From contig NZ_SODU01000002.1 in NCBI RefSeq assembly GCF_004366075.1, forward strand, positions 1,176,659-1,240,658: 64,000 bases of DNA, in the 5' to 3' direction. Every line of letters begins with the position of its first letter. Positions within the stretch are counted from its first letter, which is position 1. Origin of the DNA: Kribbella pratensis (GTDB lineage: Bacteria; Actinomycetota; Actinomycetes; Propionibacteriales; Kribbellaceae). Shown here piece after piece: positions 41,665-50,662 of this stretch. The notes beneath the pieces were generated by a model. The model saw nothing but the letters and a program-made list of their open reading frames with translations, made no database searches and was not told where the DNA came from. A program made the position numbers and the translations under genes.

Positions 41665-42215
41665 GGCGTCGTCGGCGTCTTGGTCTTACCGGGCGGCGTG
41701 GTCGGCTTGTTGCCGCGTGTCGTGGTGGTCGTCGCCGTCGGAGTAGGTGTGGCGGTCGTCGGCGAGTTCGTCCGGCCCGGCGGCGTGGTCGTGGTCGTCG
41801 GAGCAGTCGTCGGTACGACGGTCGGCGGCGGCACCGGAGTCACCGGCGGGACAGTTGTCGGGACGGTCGTCGGACCTGAGCTCGGTACGCCGGTGGGGGT
41901 CGTCGACGGAGTCTGCGGCGTGGAGGTCTCGCTCGGCCCGTCACCCGGCGTACCGGAGGTGTCCCCGGTCGTGGGCCGCACTGTTTCGATCGCGATTTCG
42001 GCCGGCGGAGCGGTCGGCCGGTGCTTGGGCTTGGCCGCTTCCGGGAGCGGAATGAGCGGGGTGTCCATCCGCGGCCCGCCGAGAAGGCTACTGACCATGA
42101 GCACCAGGTAACCGACGGTAGGTACGGCGAGGAAGGCGCCAGTTCTGCGGATGGTGCGACGGCGACGCCCGGTCGCGTCGAGGAAGACCGGCCGCCGGGG
42201 GGAATGCGGTTTCAC
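41661..42215 (-). CDS. Pro/Thr-rich single-pass membrane protein
   Basis: A 184-residue protein with basic N-terminus, one helix (FLAVPTVGYLVLMVSSLLGG) and an external tail of more than 100 residues dominated by Thr and Pro, including many TTP/PTT repeats. Such tails are unfolded, wall-spanning and often O-mannosylated in actinobacteria. ATGA overlap with the deacetylase-glycosyltransferase suggests a helper or wall-spanning partner of that enzyme. No enzymatic motif. The repeats make its exact length prone to variation. Confidence 0.75.
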   Translation of the reverse strand: MKPHSPRRPVFLDATGRRRRTIRRTGAFLAVPTVGYLVLMVSSLLGGPRMDTPLIPLPEAAKPKHRPTAPPAEIAIETVRPTTGDTSGTPGDGPSETSTPQTPSTTPTGVPSSGPTTVPTTVPPVTPVPPPTVVPTTAPTTTTTPPGRTNSPTTATPTPTATTTTTRGNKPTTPPGKTKTPTTP

Positions 42216-42346
42216 AAGGGCGAGAGCTTAGTCGAATCGAGCGGAAATTGGGACGTTCCAAGTCTTGCAACAAGCTGCAAGCCCTTGCCCGGTGAATTCT
42301 CGAGACCGAAACACCCGGGGGTTCGGTGACCGGGGGTCGGGGTGGC

Positions 42347-42361
42347 TACTGTCGTCAGGTG
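42347..42361 (+). promoter_or_regulatory. Leaderless start signal of glgX
   Basis: TACTGT (42347-42352) is a good -10 placed six bases before GTG 42359-42361, and no ribosome site precedes this GTG. This spacing predicts transcription starting at the GTG itself. No clear -35 is seen. Confidence 0.5.
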
Positions 42362-44476
42362 CAGAAATGGCCTGGTCGTCCTTACCCTCTCGGCGCCACG
42401 TACGACGGCGCCGGGACGAACTTCGCGGTGTTCTCGGAGGTTGCCGATCGAGTGGACCTGTCGCTGATCGGCGACGACGGATCCGAGCAGCTGGTGCAGC
42501 TGACCGAGGTGGACGGGTTCGTGCACCACGCCTACCTCCCCGGAGTGCAGCCGGGACAGCGCTACGGCTTCCGGGTGCACGGGCCGTACAACCCGTCCGA
42601 AGGCCACCGGTGCAACCCGTCCAAGCTGCTGCTGGACCCGTACGCGAAGGCTGTCGACGGGCAGCTCGACGGTGACGAGTCGCTGTTCAGCTACCGGTTC
42701 GCGAAGCCGGACGAGCTGAACACCATGGACAACCGTGAGCACACCATGCTCTCGGTGGTGACCAACCCGTTCTTCGACTGGGGCAACGACCGCCCGCCGG
42801 GCCACGCGTACCACGAGACGGTGATCTACGAGGCGCACGTCAAGGGCCTCACCAAGACGCATCCGGGCCTGCCGGAGAACATCCGCGGCACGTACGCCGG
42901 GATCGGCCACCCGGCCGTCATCGAGCACCTCAAGGAGCTCGGGGTGTCCGCGATCGAGCTGATGCCGGTGCACCAGTTCGCCCAGGACGGCCACCTGCAG
43001 GAGCTCGGCCTGTCCAATTACTGGGGCTACAACACGATCGGCTTCTTCGCGCCGCACAACGCCTACTCGTCGACCGGCACCCGCGGTCAGCAGGTGACCG
43101 AGTTCAAGGCGATGGTGAAGGCGCTGCACGAGGCGGACATCGAGGTGATCCTCGATGTCGTCTACAACCACACCGCCGAGGGGAACGAGTTCGGTCCGAC
43201 GCTGTCGTTCAAGGGCATCGACAACGCGGCGTACTACCGGCTGGTCGACCAGGACAAGACGCACTACTACGACACCACGGGTACCGGTAACAGCCTGCTG
43301 ATGCGGCACCCGCACGTGCTGCAGCTGATCATGGACTCGCTGCGCTACTGGGTCACCGAGATGCACGTCGACGGCTTCCGCTTCGACCTCGCGGCCACGC
43401 TGGCCCGCCAGTTCCACGAGGTCGACCGGCTGTCGGCGTTCTTCGACCTGGTCCAGCAGGACCCGGTGGTGAGCCAGGTGAAGCTGATCGCCGAGCCGTG
43501 GGACGTGGGCGACGGCGGCTACCAGGTGGGCAACTTCCCGCCGCTGTGGACGGAGTGGAACGGTAAGTACCGCGACACCGTGCGCGACTTCTGGCGGGGC
43601 GAGCAGTACACCTTGGCCGAGTTCGCCTCCCGGCTGACCGGCTCGTCGGACCTGTACCAGGACGACAGTCGCCGGCCGCTGGCCAGCATCAACTTCGTCA
43701 CCGCTCACGACGGCTTCACGCTGCGCGACCTCGTGTCCTACAACGAGAAGCACAACGCGGCGAACGGTGAGGGCGGCAAGGACGGCGAGAGCCACAACCG
43801 CTCCTGGAACTGCGGTGTCGAGGGCGCGACGGACGATCCCGAGGTACTGCGACTGCGCGCGAGGCAGCAGCGCAACTTCCTCACCACGCTGCTGATCTCG
43901 CAGGGCGTGCCGATGATCGCGCACGGCGACGAGTTGGGCCGGACGCAGAGCGGCAACAACAACGTCTACTGCCAGGACAACGAGATCGCCTGGGTGGACT
44001 GGGGGCTCGGCGAGCCGCAGAAGCACCTGCTCGAGTTCACCCGGGCCGTCGTCCGCCTCCGCAACAACCACCCGGTGCTGCGCCGTCGCCGCTTCTTCCA
44101 CGGCGACACCGGGATCGACGGACTCGGTGACCTGGTCTGGTTCGCGCCGAAGGGCGCCGAGATGCAGAACGGCGACTGGCAGCAGAACGACGCCCGGGCG
44201 ATCGCGGTCTTCCTGAACGGCGACGCGATCTCCGAGCCGGACCTCCGCGGCGAGCCGGTGGTCGACGACTCGTTCCTGATCCTGCTGAACAGCAACTACG
44301 AACCGGTCGACTTCCTCCTCCCACCCGAGGAGTACGGCGAGAACTGGACGGTCGTCGTCGACACGACGAGTGCTACCGGCGCCGGGACCGACGAGCCACA
44401 CGCCGCCGGCACCACGGTCCAACTGGAGGCCCACAGCACGCTCGTCCTGACCCGCCCGAGGCAGGCCGCCGGATGA
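42359..44476 (+). CDS. glgX: Glycogen debranching enzyme GlgX
   Basis: A 705-residue GH13 isoamylase-type enzyme. An N-terminal CBM48 region (PLGATYDGAGTNFAVFSE) precedes the barrel. Catalytic residues: Asp343 in DGFRFDLA, Glu379 in IAEPWD, Asp451 in TAHDGFTL. It cuts alpha-1,6 branches of glycogen to yield linear maltooligosaccharides, the substrate of the next gene product. GTG 42359 gives the normal length and a leaderless start; it is coupled to treY by ATGA. Confidence 0.95.
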   Translation: MQKWPGRPYPLGATYDGAGTNFAVFSEVADRVDLSLIGDDGSEQLVQLTEVDGFVHHAYLPGVQPGQRYGFRVHGPYNPSEGHRCNPSKLLLDPYAKAVDGQLDGDESLFSYRFAKPDELNTMDNREHTMLSVVTNPFFDWGNDRPPGHAYHETVIYEAHVKGLTKTHPGLPENIRGTYAGIGHPAVIEHLKELGVSAIELMPVHQFAQDGHLQELGLSNYWGYNTIGFFAPHNAYSSTGTRGQQVTEFKAMVKALHEADIEVILDVVYNHTAEGNEFGPTLSFKGIDNAAYYRLVDQDKTHYYDTTGTGNSLLMRHPHVLQLIMDSLRYWVTEMHVDGFRFDLAATLARQFHEVDRLSAFFDLVQQDPVVSQVKLIAEPWDVGDGGYQVGNFPPLWTEWNGKYRDTVRDFWRGEQYTLAEFASRLTGSSDLYQDDSRRPLASINFVTAHDGFTLRDLVSYNEKHNAANGEGGKDGESHNRSWNCGVEGATDDPEVLRLRARQQRNFLTTLLISQGVPMIAHGDELGRTQSGNNNVYCQDNEIAWVDWGLGEPQKHLLEFTRAVVRLRNNHPVLRRRRFFHGDTGIDGLGDLVWFAPKGAEMQNGDWQQNDARAIAVFLNGDAISEPDLRGEPVVDDSFLILLNSNYEPVDFLLPPEEYGENWTVVVDTTSATGAGTDEPHAAGTTVQLEAHSTLVLTRPRQAAG

Positions 44477-46869
44477 CGGGGGTCCCGCAGGCCACCTACC
44501 GGTTCCAGCTCCGCGCCGAGTTCGGCTTCGACGCCGCGGCCGCGGTGGTCCCGTACCTGGCCGGCCTCGGGATCTCCCACGCGTACCTCTCCCCGATCCT
44601 CCAGGCCGCACCCGGTTCCACCCACGGGTACGACGTGGTGGACCACAGCCGGCTGTCCGAACCGATGGGCGGCCGGCCGGCGTTCGACCGCCTGTCCGCG
44701 CAGCTCACCGAGTACCGCATGGGCGCCATCGCGGACGTCGTACCGAACCATGTCGCCGTACCGACGCCGGAGAGCTTGAACAAGGCGCTGTGGTCGGTGT
44801 TGCGGCTCGGGCCGGGTTCGCAGTACGCGGACTGGTTCGACGTCGACTGGGGTGCGGGGAACCAGCCGTTGCTGATGGCGGTGCTGGGGCAGCGGATCGG
44901 CAAGGTGCTTGCGGACGGAGAGTTGTCGGTCGACGGCGACGTACTGCGGTACTACGAGCACGAGTACCCGCTGCGGCCGGGGACCGAGCACCTGCCGATC
45001 CAGGAGCTCGTCACCGAGCAGTGGTACCGCCTCGCACACTGGCGGGTCGCTGACGAGGAGCTGAACTACAGGCGGTTCTTCGACGTCGACACGCTCGCCG
45101 CAGTACGTCAGGAGACGCAGGAGGTCTTCGACGCGACGCATCAGCTGCTACTCGCGTTGCTGCACGAGGGCAAGCTCAACGGGTTCCGGATCGACCACCC
45201 CGACGGCTTGGCGGACCCACGCGGCTACCTGCGTCGACTGGCCGAGCGCACCGGCGGTGCCTGGGTCGTGGTGGAGAAGATCCTGGAAGGCGACGAGCAG
45301 CTCCCACGCGACTGGCCCTGCGCCGGCACCACCGGGTACGACGCCCTGCTGCGCGTCGGCGGCCTGTTCGTGGACCCGGCCGGTGCTGCACCGCTTGCAG
45401 CACTGCACTCGGAGCTCACCGGCGCACCGGCCGACTTCGGGCCCGTGGTGGAGGAGGCGAAGCGCGAGATCGTCCAGCACGGGCAGTACGCCGAGGTGCA
45501 TCGGCTGGTCGAGTTGCTGGCCCGCATCTGCCAGGACGACGTACGACTGCGTGACCACACCAGGCGGGCGTTCCATGAGGTCGTGGCCGAGTTGCTGGTC
45601 CAGTTCGACGTCTACCGCGCGTACGTCGTACCGGGTGAAGAAGCGCCTGCTGCTGCGGTTGCTGCGATGGAGCGCGCGGCCGAGAAGGCCCGGGCCAATC
45701 TCGACGAGGACCGGCAGGCGACGCTCGACGTAGTGCTGCACCTCCTGCTCGGACGTGAGACGAACGCGATCGACGAGGAAGCGCGGGCCGAGCTGATCGT
45801 GCGCTTCCAGCAGACCTGTGGGCCGGTGATGGCCAAAGGCGTCGAGGACACCGCGTTCTACCGATGGCTGCGGCTCACGTCGCTCAACGAGGTCGGTGGG
45901 GACCCGGAGCACTTCGGTGTCACGCCCGAGGAGTTCCACGCGTACGCCGCCCAGCTGAACCAGCACTGGCCCAAGACGATGACCACGCTGTCTACTCACG
46001 ACACCAAACGCTCAGAGGACGTCCGTGCGCGTCTCGGCGTACTGTCCGAGCAGCCGGCCGCCTGGTCGGAGGCGGTGCGTGAATGGCGCAGGCTCGCGGA
46101 TGACCACCGGAGTCCGCTGCTGGACGGCAGCACGGAGTACTTGTTCTGGCAGACGCTCTTCGGCACCTGGCACGACGGACCGCTCGCTGAGGACCGTCTA
46201 CAGGCCTACCTCCTCAAGGCGATCCGCGAGGCCAAGAGGCACACCAGCTGGACCTCCCCGGACGACGAGTACGAGCAGACCGTCGCAACCTTCGCAAGAG
46301 CAGTCCTGCACGACGACACCGTGCTCGAAGCGGTACGTCGCTTTGCTGACGAGCAAGCCGACTACGTGCGCGCAGCCACGCTCGGACAGAAGCTGGTGCA
46401 GCTGACGATGCCCGGCGTACCGGACGTGTATCAGGGCACCGAGCTGGTCGACCTGTCCCTCGTAGACCCTGACAACCGTCGTCCCGTGGACTACGAGCAG
46501 CGCATCAGTCGGCTGCAGCGTCTGGACGACGGCGGCAAGCCGGAGGACCTGTCCGACGAGAAGCTGCTCGTCACGTCGCGGGCGCTCCGCCTCCGCCGGC
46601 AGTACCCGGAGGCCTTTGCTGGTAGCTACACGCCGCTCCCGACGTCAAACGGACATGCGGTTGCGTTCGCCCGTGGAGACGCGGTGATCACCGTTGCGAC
46701 CCGGCTGCCGGCCGCGTTGCAGCGTCTGGGCGGCTGGGGTGAGAGCACGGTCGTGCTGCCGAGTGGCCGATGGAAGAACGTGCTGACCGGACGCGACGTC
46801 GGCAGCGGCGCAGCCCGGATCGTCGACCTGCTGACCGACCTCCCGGTCGCCTTGCTGGTCAGGAGCTGA
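44473..46869 (+). CDS. treY: Maltooligosyltrehalose synthase TreY
   Basis: A 798-residue GH13 enzyme that converts the reducing-end alpha-1,4 bond of a maltooligosaccharide to alpha,alpha-1,1, giving maltooligosyltrehalose. The start ATYRFQLRAEFGFDAAAAVV and SPILQAAPGSTHGYDVVDHS are signatures of TreY. Active-site segments: GFRIDHPDGLADP (nucleophile), VVVEKILEGDEQLP (acid/base), LSTHDTKRSEDVRAR. Overlaps glgX by ATGA and is followed by treZ after five bases. Confidence 0.95.
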   Translation: MTGVPQATYRFQLRAEFGFDAAAAVVPYLAGLGISHAYLSPILQAAPGSTHGYDVVDHSRLSEPMGGRPAFDRLSAQLTEYRMGAIADVVPNHVAVPTPESLNKALWSVLRLGPGSQYADWFDVDWGAGNQPLLMAVLGQRIGKVLADGELSVDGDVLRYYEHEYPLRPGTEHLPIQELVTEQWYRLAHWRVADEELNYRRFFDVDTLAAVRQETQEVFDATHQLLLALLHEGKLNGFRIDHPDGLADPRGYLRRLAERTGGAWVVVEKILEGDEQLPRDWPCAGTTGYDALLRVGGLFVDPAGAAPLAALHSELTGAPADFGPVVEEAKREIVQHGQYAEVHRLVELLARICQDDVRLRDHTRRAFHEVVAELLVQFDVYRAYVVPGEEAPAAAVAAMERAAEKARANLDEDRQATLDVVLHLLLGRETNAIDEEARAELIVRFQQTCGPVMAKGVEDTAFYRWLRLTSLNEVGGDPEHFGVTPEEFHAYAAQLNQHWPKTMTTLSTHDTKRSEDVRARLGVLSEQPAAWSEAVREWRRLADDHRSPLLDGSTEYLFWQTLFGTWHDGPLAEDRLQAYLLKAIREAKRHTSWTSPDDEYEQTVATFARAVLHDDTVLEAVRRFADEQADYVRAATLGQKLVQLTMPGVPDVYQGTELVDLSLVDPDNRRPVDYEQRISRLQRLDDGGKPEDLSDEKLLVTSRALRLRRQYPEAFAGSYTPLPTSNGHAVAFARGDAVITVATRLPAALQRLGGWGESTVVLPSGRWKNVLTGRDVGSGAARIVDLLTDLPVALLVRS

Positions 46870-46874
46870 CAGCC

Positions 46875-48602
46875 ATGCACACCTTCCGAGTCTGGGCACC
46901 CGAGGCGACCAACGTCGACCTGGTCCTGCGGGACGGTGTGCTGCCGATGCGCTCCGTCGACGACGGCTGGTGGGAACGACAGGTGGTCGAGGCGCACCAC
47001 GGCACCGACTACGCGTACTCCGTCGACGGCAGTGACCCGCTACCCGATCCACGCAGTCCCTGGCAGCCGGACGGGGTCCACGGATTCAGCCGGGTCTTCG
47101 ACGCGGCCCGCTTCGAGTGGACCGACGACAGCTGGACAGGTCGCGACGTACGCGGTGCTGTCTTCTACGAGCTTCACCTGGGCACGTTCACCTTGGAAGG
47201 CACGCTGGAGGCCGCAGCTGAGCACCTGGACTACCTGGCTGTGCTCGGCGTAGAGATGGTCTCGCTGCTGCCGATAGCCGCGTTCCCCGGCGTACACGGC
47301 TGGGGGTACGACGGTGTGGACCTGTACGCCGTGCACGAGCCGTACGGCGGCCCGGAAGCACTGCAGCGGTTCGTCGACCGGTGTCACGACGCCGGACTGG
47401 CTGTGTGTCTCGACGTCGTCTACAACCACCTCGGCCCGAGCGGGAACTACCTGGACAGCTTCGGTCCGTACTTCACCACTCGCCACTCCACCCCGTGGGG
47501 CCCCGCGGTGAACCTCGACGACACGGGCAGTGCCGAGGTACGACGGTGGATCTGCGACAACGCACTGCGCTGGTTCCGCGACTTCCACATCGACGTACTG
47601 CGGCTGGACGCCGTACACGCGCTGGTCGACGACAGCCCGACCCACCTCCTCCAACAGCTCTCGACAGAGACCGCAGCGTTGTCCGAGGACCTGGGACGCC
47701 CGCTGGGGTTGGTGGCCGAGTCCGACCTCAACGACCCGCGCACGGTCGAGCCAGTGGCGCAAGGCGGGATGGGGATGACCGCGCAGTGGAGCGACGACTT
47801 CCACCACGCGCTGCACGCCCTGCTGACCGGCGAGCGGTTCGGGTACTACGTCGACTTCGGCGATCCGGCGGTGTTCGCGAAGACGCTGACGCGGGTGTTC
47901 CTGCACGACGGGGAGTACTCGACGTTCCGCGGCAAGGACTGGGGCCGGCCGGTCGATCCACGCAAACACCGCGGTGGCGAGTTCCTCGTCTACACGTCGA
48001 ACCACGACCAGGTCGGCAACCGGGCGCTCGGCGACCGACCGGCGCTGACGCCGGGACAGCTCGCGATCGGCGCCGCGCTGGTGCTGACCTCGCCGTACAC
48101 GCCCATGCTGTTCATGGGTGAGGAATGGGGCGCCTCGACGCCCTGGCGGTTCTTCACCGATTTCACCGAGCCCGCGCTGGCCGACGCGGTGCGGACCGGA
48201 CGGCGGCGGGAGTTCGCGGAGTTCGGCTGGGACGCGGACGAGATCCCGGACCCGCAGGATCCGCAGACGTGGCGGAGCTCGGTGCTCGACTGGTCCGAGC
48301 CGGACGAGGCGCCGCATCGCGACGTCCTCGCCTGGTACCGGCACCTGCTGACGTTCCGGGCCCGGATGCCGGAGCTGCGCGACGACCGGCTCGAGTCCGT
48401 CGGGGTCGCGTTCGACCCGGCCGGGGCGTGGCTGGTGGTGACCCGCGGCAGCCTGCGGGTGGTGGTGAACCTGGCCGCGTCCGAGGCGGTGGTGCCGGTC
48501 GACGCGCTCCCGGAATACCTGGTGATGTCGTTCGCCGGGGCCGAGCTGACCGGCGCCGGGGTCCTGTTACCGGCTCACGGCGTCGCGATCCTCGCCGTCT
48601 GA
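46875..48602 (+). CDS. treZ: Malto-oligosyltrehalose trehalohydrolase TreZ
   Basis: A 575-residue GH13 enzyme that releases free trehalose from maltooligosyltrehalose. The N-terminal beta domain starts MHTFRVWAPEATNVDLVL; the barrel carries LRLDAVHALVDDS (nucleophile), LVAESDLNDPR (acid/base) and SNHDQVGNRALGDRP. ATG 46875 follows AGGAG (46861-46865) with nine bases. Together glgX-treY-treZ turn glycogen into trehalose, a compatible solute, so expression is probably stress-linked. Confidence 0.95.
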   Translation: MHTFRVWAPEATNVDLVLRDGVLPMRSVDDGWWERQVVEAHHGTDYAYSVDGSDPLPDPRSPWQPDGVHGFSRVFDAARFEWTDDSWTGRDVRGAVFYELHLGTFTLEGTLEAAAEHLDYLAVLGVEMVSLLPIAAFPGVHGWGYDGVDLYAVHEPYGGPEALQRFVDRCHDAGLAVCLDVVYNHLGPSGNYLDSFGPYFTTRHSTPWGPAVNLDDTGSAEVRRWICDNALRWFRDFHIDVLRLDAVHALVDDSPTHLLQQLSTETAALSEDLGRPLGLVAESDLNDPRTVEPVAQGGMGMTAQWSDDFHHALHALLTGERFGYYVDFGDPAVFAKTLTRVFLHDGEYSTFRGKDWGRPVDPRKHRGGEFLVYTSNHDQVGNRALGDRPALTPGQLAIGAALVLTSPYTPMLFMGEEWGASTPWRFFTDFTEPALADAVRTGRRREFAEFGWDADEIPDPQDPQTWRSSVLDWSEPDEAPHRDVLAWYRHLLTFRARMPELRDDRLESVGVAFDPAGAWLVVTRGSLRVVVNLAASEAVVPVDALPEYLVMSFAGAELTGAGVLLPAHGVAILAV

Positions 48603-48672
48603 GACTTTCTCGACAAGAGCACGTTTGTGGGTCAAACCAACACAAGACGGCGTTCGAGCGTGTTGATCCGTG

Positions 48673-48689
48673 GTGATTTCCGGAATCAC
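48673..48689. promoter_or_regulatory. Palindrome GTGATT-N5-AATCAC
   Basis: Perfect 6-bp arms at 48673-48678 and 48684-48689 around TCCGG, about 70 bases before the small gene at 48761. It could be an operator; no regulator can be assigned. Confidence 0.35.
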
Positions 48690-48760
48690 TTGCTGCCAGG
48701 GCTCTCCTGACGGACTGTAGATGAGCCAGCAGGGGACGGGGGGTTTGACGGGAGGACCGG

Positions 48761-48949
48761 ATGACAGTCGGAGGCGTCGACACCTACTACGATTACGAAG
48801 AGAAGCAGTGGAAGAGCCGGAAGCTGGGGGGCGGCCCGATTCGCCGCGGCCCCGTGTGCCCGGCCCCGCGCACCCCGGACCACGCGGTGCACGAAACACT
48901 CCCCGAGCGCCGTCGCGACCACGACGTGCCGAAACACACGCTGAACTGA
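48761..48949 (+). CDS. Possible small protein, 62 residues
   Basis: ATG 48761 has a strong ribosome site, GGGAGGA, five bases upstream, and third codon positions are mostly G or C, as in real genes here. The protein starts MTVGGVDTYYDYEEKQWKSR, is basic and rich in Pro/Arg, and holds no known motif. No membrane helix. It may be lineage-specific. Shadow reading frames on the other strand lack such signals. Confidence 0.45.
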   Translation: MTVGGVDTYYDYEEKQWKSRKLGGGPIRRGPVCPAPRTPDHAVHETLPERRRDHDVPKHTLN

Positions 48950-49036
48950 CACAACCCCGGTGGCAGGGCCCGCCAGACCAGGTCACCGATCGCACCACAG
49001 CGGCCGCCGTACGACGGTCGCTGTGGCATGCCCTGA

Positions 49037-50662
49037 TCAGCCGGCGGCGGTGATGACGTCCGCGGCCAGGAGGGAGCGGAGTTCGTCCGTCGACGGGCGG
49101 CGCCCGAGGGTGCGGAGGCGTTGGGACTGGGCCTTGCGCATGCCCTCGACCAGGCGGCGGGCCTCCCGGGCGTTGCCGAAGTTCGGGCCGTCCGCGATCC
49201 GGTCGAAGTACGACGTCAGCGGCGCGCCGGCCGCCGGGTCGAGCAGATAGTCGCCCCCGGCAACCATCCGGTCGGTGATCAGCAGCAGCTCCGCGGCGCT
49301 GTAGTTCTCGAACTCGATCGTCTTCGAGAACCGGGACGCCAGGCCGGGGTTGGCGGCCAGGAAGTCGTTCATCTCGGCGGTGTACCCGGCGACGATGATC
49401 GCGATCTCGTCGCGGTGGTCCTCCATCAGCTTCACCAGCGCGTCGATCGCCTCCTGCCCGAAGTCGCCGTTCCCGGCCGCGCGGGACAGCGTGTACGCCT
49501 CGTCGATGAACAGCACGCCGCCGAGCGCCTTCTCGAAGACCAGCGCGGTCTTCTCCGCGGTGTGCCCGATGTACTGGCCGACAAGATCCCGCCGCGACAC
49601 CTCGATGAACCCGCCGTCCGGCAGGACGCCGAGCGCCTTCAGCAGCTTCCCGTACAGCCGGGCAACAGTGGTCTTCCCGGTCCCCGGCGCACCGGCGAAG
49701 ATCAGGTGGTGGCTGACCGCGCCGATCGACAGCCCCGCGGAGCTTCGCCACTCGTTGACCTGGATCTCGTCCACCAGCGCCCGTACCTCGGCCTTCACGC
49801 CGGGCAGCCCGACCATCATGTCCAGCTCGCCGAGCAAATCGTCCACCGGGCCGTTCTCGGCCGTCGCCGTACTCTCCTCGATCACCTCGACCGTGCTGCC
49901 CGCCGCGATCGACAGCGCGGGCTCCGTGGTGTTCGTCGCCCGCAGCCCCTCGACCGCTCCACCGCAGCCCGGCGCGAACGTGATCGCCGAGCCGCGGGTG
50001 TCGTGCACGGTCAGCCGGCGGACCGTCGGCGTACTGCCGTGCGCGACCCCGATGCCTTCGGTGCCGGTCTGACCGACCTCGACGTCGACGAGCTCCGGAC
50101 GGCTGTACTGGTAGATGTACACGCCGCGCCCGCCGCAGCCGGTGATCGTGCAGCCGCGGATCAGCGGATCGGCGCCCAGGGCAACGACTATGCCGTCCCC
50201 GGAGATCTCCCGGACGGTCGTGTCCAGGATCTGCCCGCCGGCGCCCTCGACCACGATCCCGGTCTCGGCGCCGCGCACCGTGCAGCGTTCGATCCGGAAC
50301 GACGTACTCGCGTGCACGCTGAGCGCGGGCCGGGTGCGTCCGGAGATGGTGCAGTTCTCGACCGTCAGCGCCGTACGGTCGACCGAGACCGCGATCCCGT
50401 CCGTCGCGCGGATCTCCAGCCCACGCAGCGTCAGCGTGCCGTCGACAGCGCGGATCGTCGGCCAGTCGGCGCCTGACCCGTCCAGTACGACGTCCGCGCC
50501 GTCCTCGGCCTGCAGCGTCACCGAGCGCCCGGTGAGCTCGAGTGTCTCGGCGTACGTTCCGCCGGCGATCGCAACCGTGGCCCCGTCCGGAGCCTCGAGC
50601 AGCGCGGAGCCAACGGTCTGATAGGCGCCGGGACGATCGGCGGCGACGGTCAGTATCCTCAT
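49037..50662 (-). CDS. Beta-helix/AAA+ ATPase (EccA/CbbX-like)
   Basis: A 541-residue two-domain protein. Residues 1-260 are right-handed parallel beta-helix repeats (many I-x-x-C-T-I/V and G-I-x-V turns). Residues 275-541 are a CbbX/SpoVK-type AAA+ ATPase: Walker A GAPGTGKT (324-331), Walker B VLFIDEAY (383-390), RFSKTIEF. The ATPase is related to EccA of type VII secretion, where the N-terminal part binds substrates; here a beta-helix takes that place. It ends a four-gene operon with EccE and two regulators, all overlapping by four bases. Secretion-chaperone role is inference. Confidence 0.85.
   Translation of the reverse strand: MRILTVAADRPGAYQTVGSALLEAPDGATVAIAGGTYAETLELTGRSVTLQAEDGADVVLDGSGADWPTIRAVDGTLTLRGLEIRATDGIAVSVDRTALTVENCTISGRTRPALSVHASTSFRIERCTVRGAETGIVVEGAGGQILDTTVREISGDGIVVALGADPLIRGCTITGCGGRGVYIYQYSRPELVDVEVGQTGTEGIGVAHGSTPTVRRLTVHDTRGSAITFAPGCGGAVEGLRATNTTEPALSIAAGSTVEVIEESTATAENGPVDDLLGELDMMVGLPGVKAEVRALVDEIQVNEWRSSAGLSIGAVSHHLIFAGAPGTGKTTVARLYGKLLKALGVLPDGGFIEVSRRDLVGQYIGHTAEKTALVFEKALGGVLFIDEAYTLSRAAGNGDFGQEAIDALVKLMEDHRDEIAIIVAGYTAEMNDFLAANPGLASRFSKTIEFENYSAAELLLITDRMVAGGDYLLDPAAGAPLTSYFDRIADGPNFGNAREARRLVEGMRKAQSQRLRTLGRRPSTDELRSLLAADVITAAG

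Larger units (their letters stand above)
48603..49036. other. Intergenic region with a small possible gene
   Basis: The 434 bases between treZ and the beta-helix ATPase gene (opposite strand) hold a weak hairpin GTTTG/CAAAC at 48623-48637, the palindrome at 48673-48689, and the small gene at 48761-48949. The last 90 bases show nothing clear, though a terminator for the convergent ATPase operon would be expected there. Confidence 0.5.
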
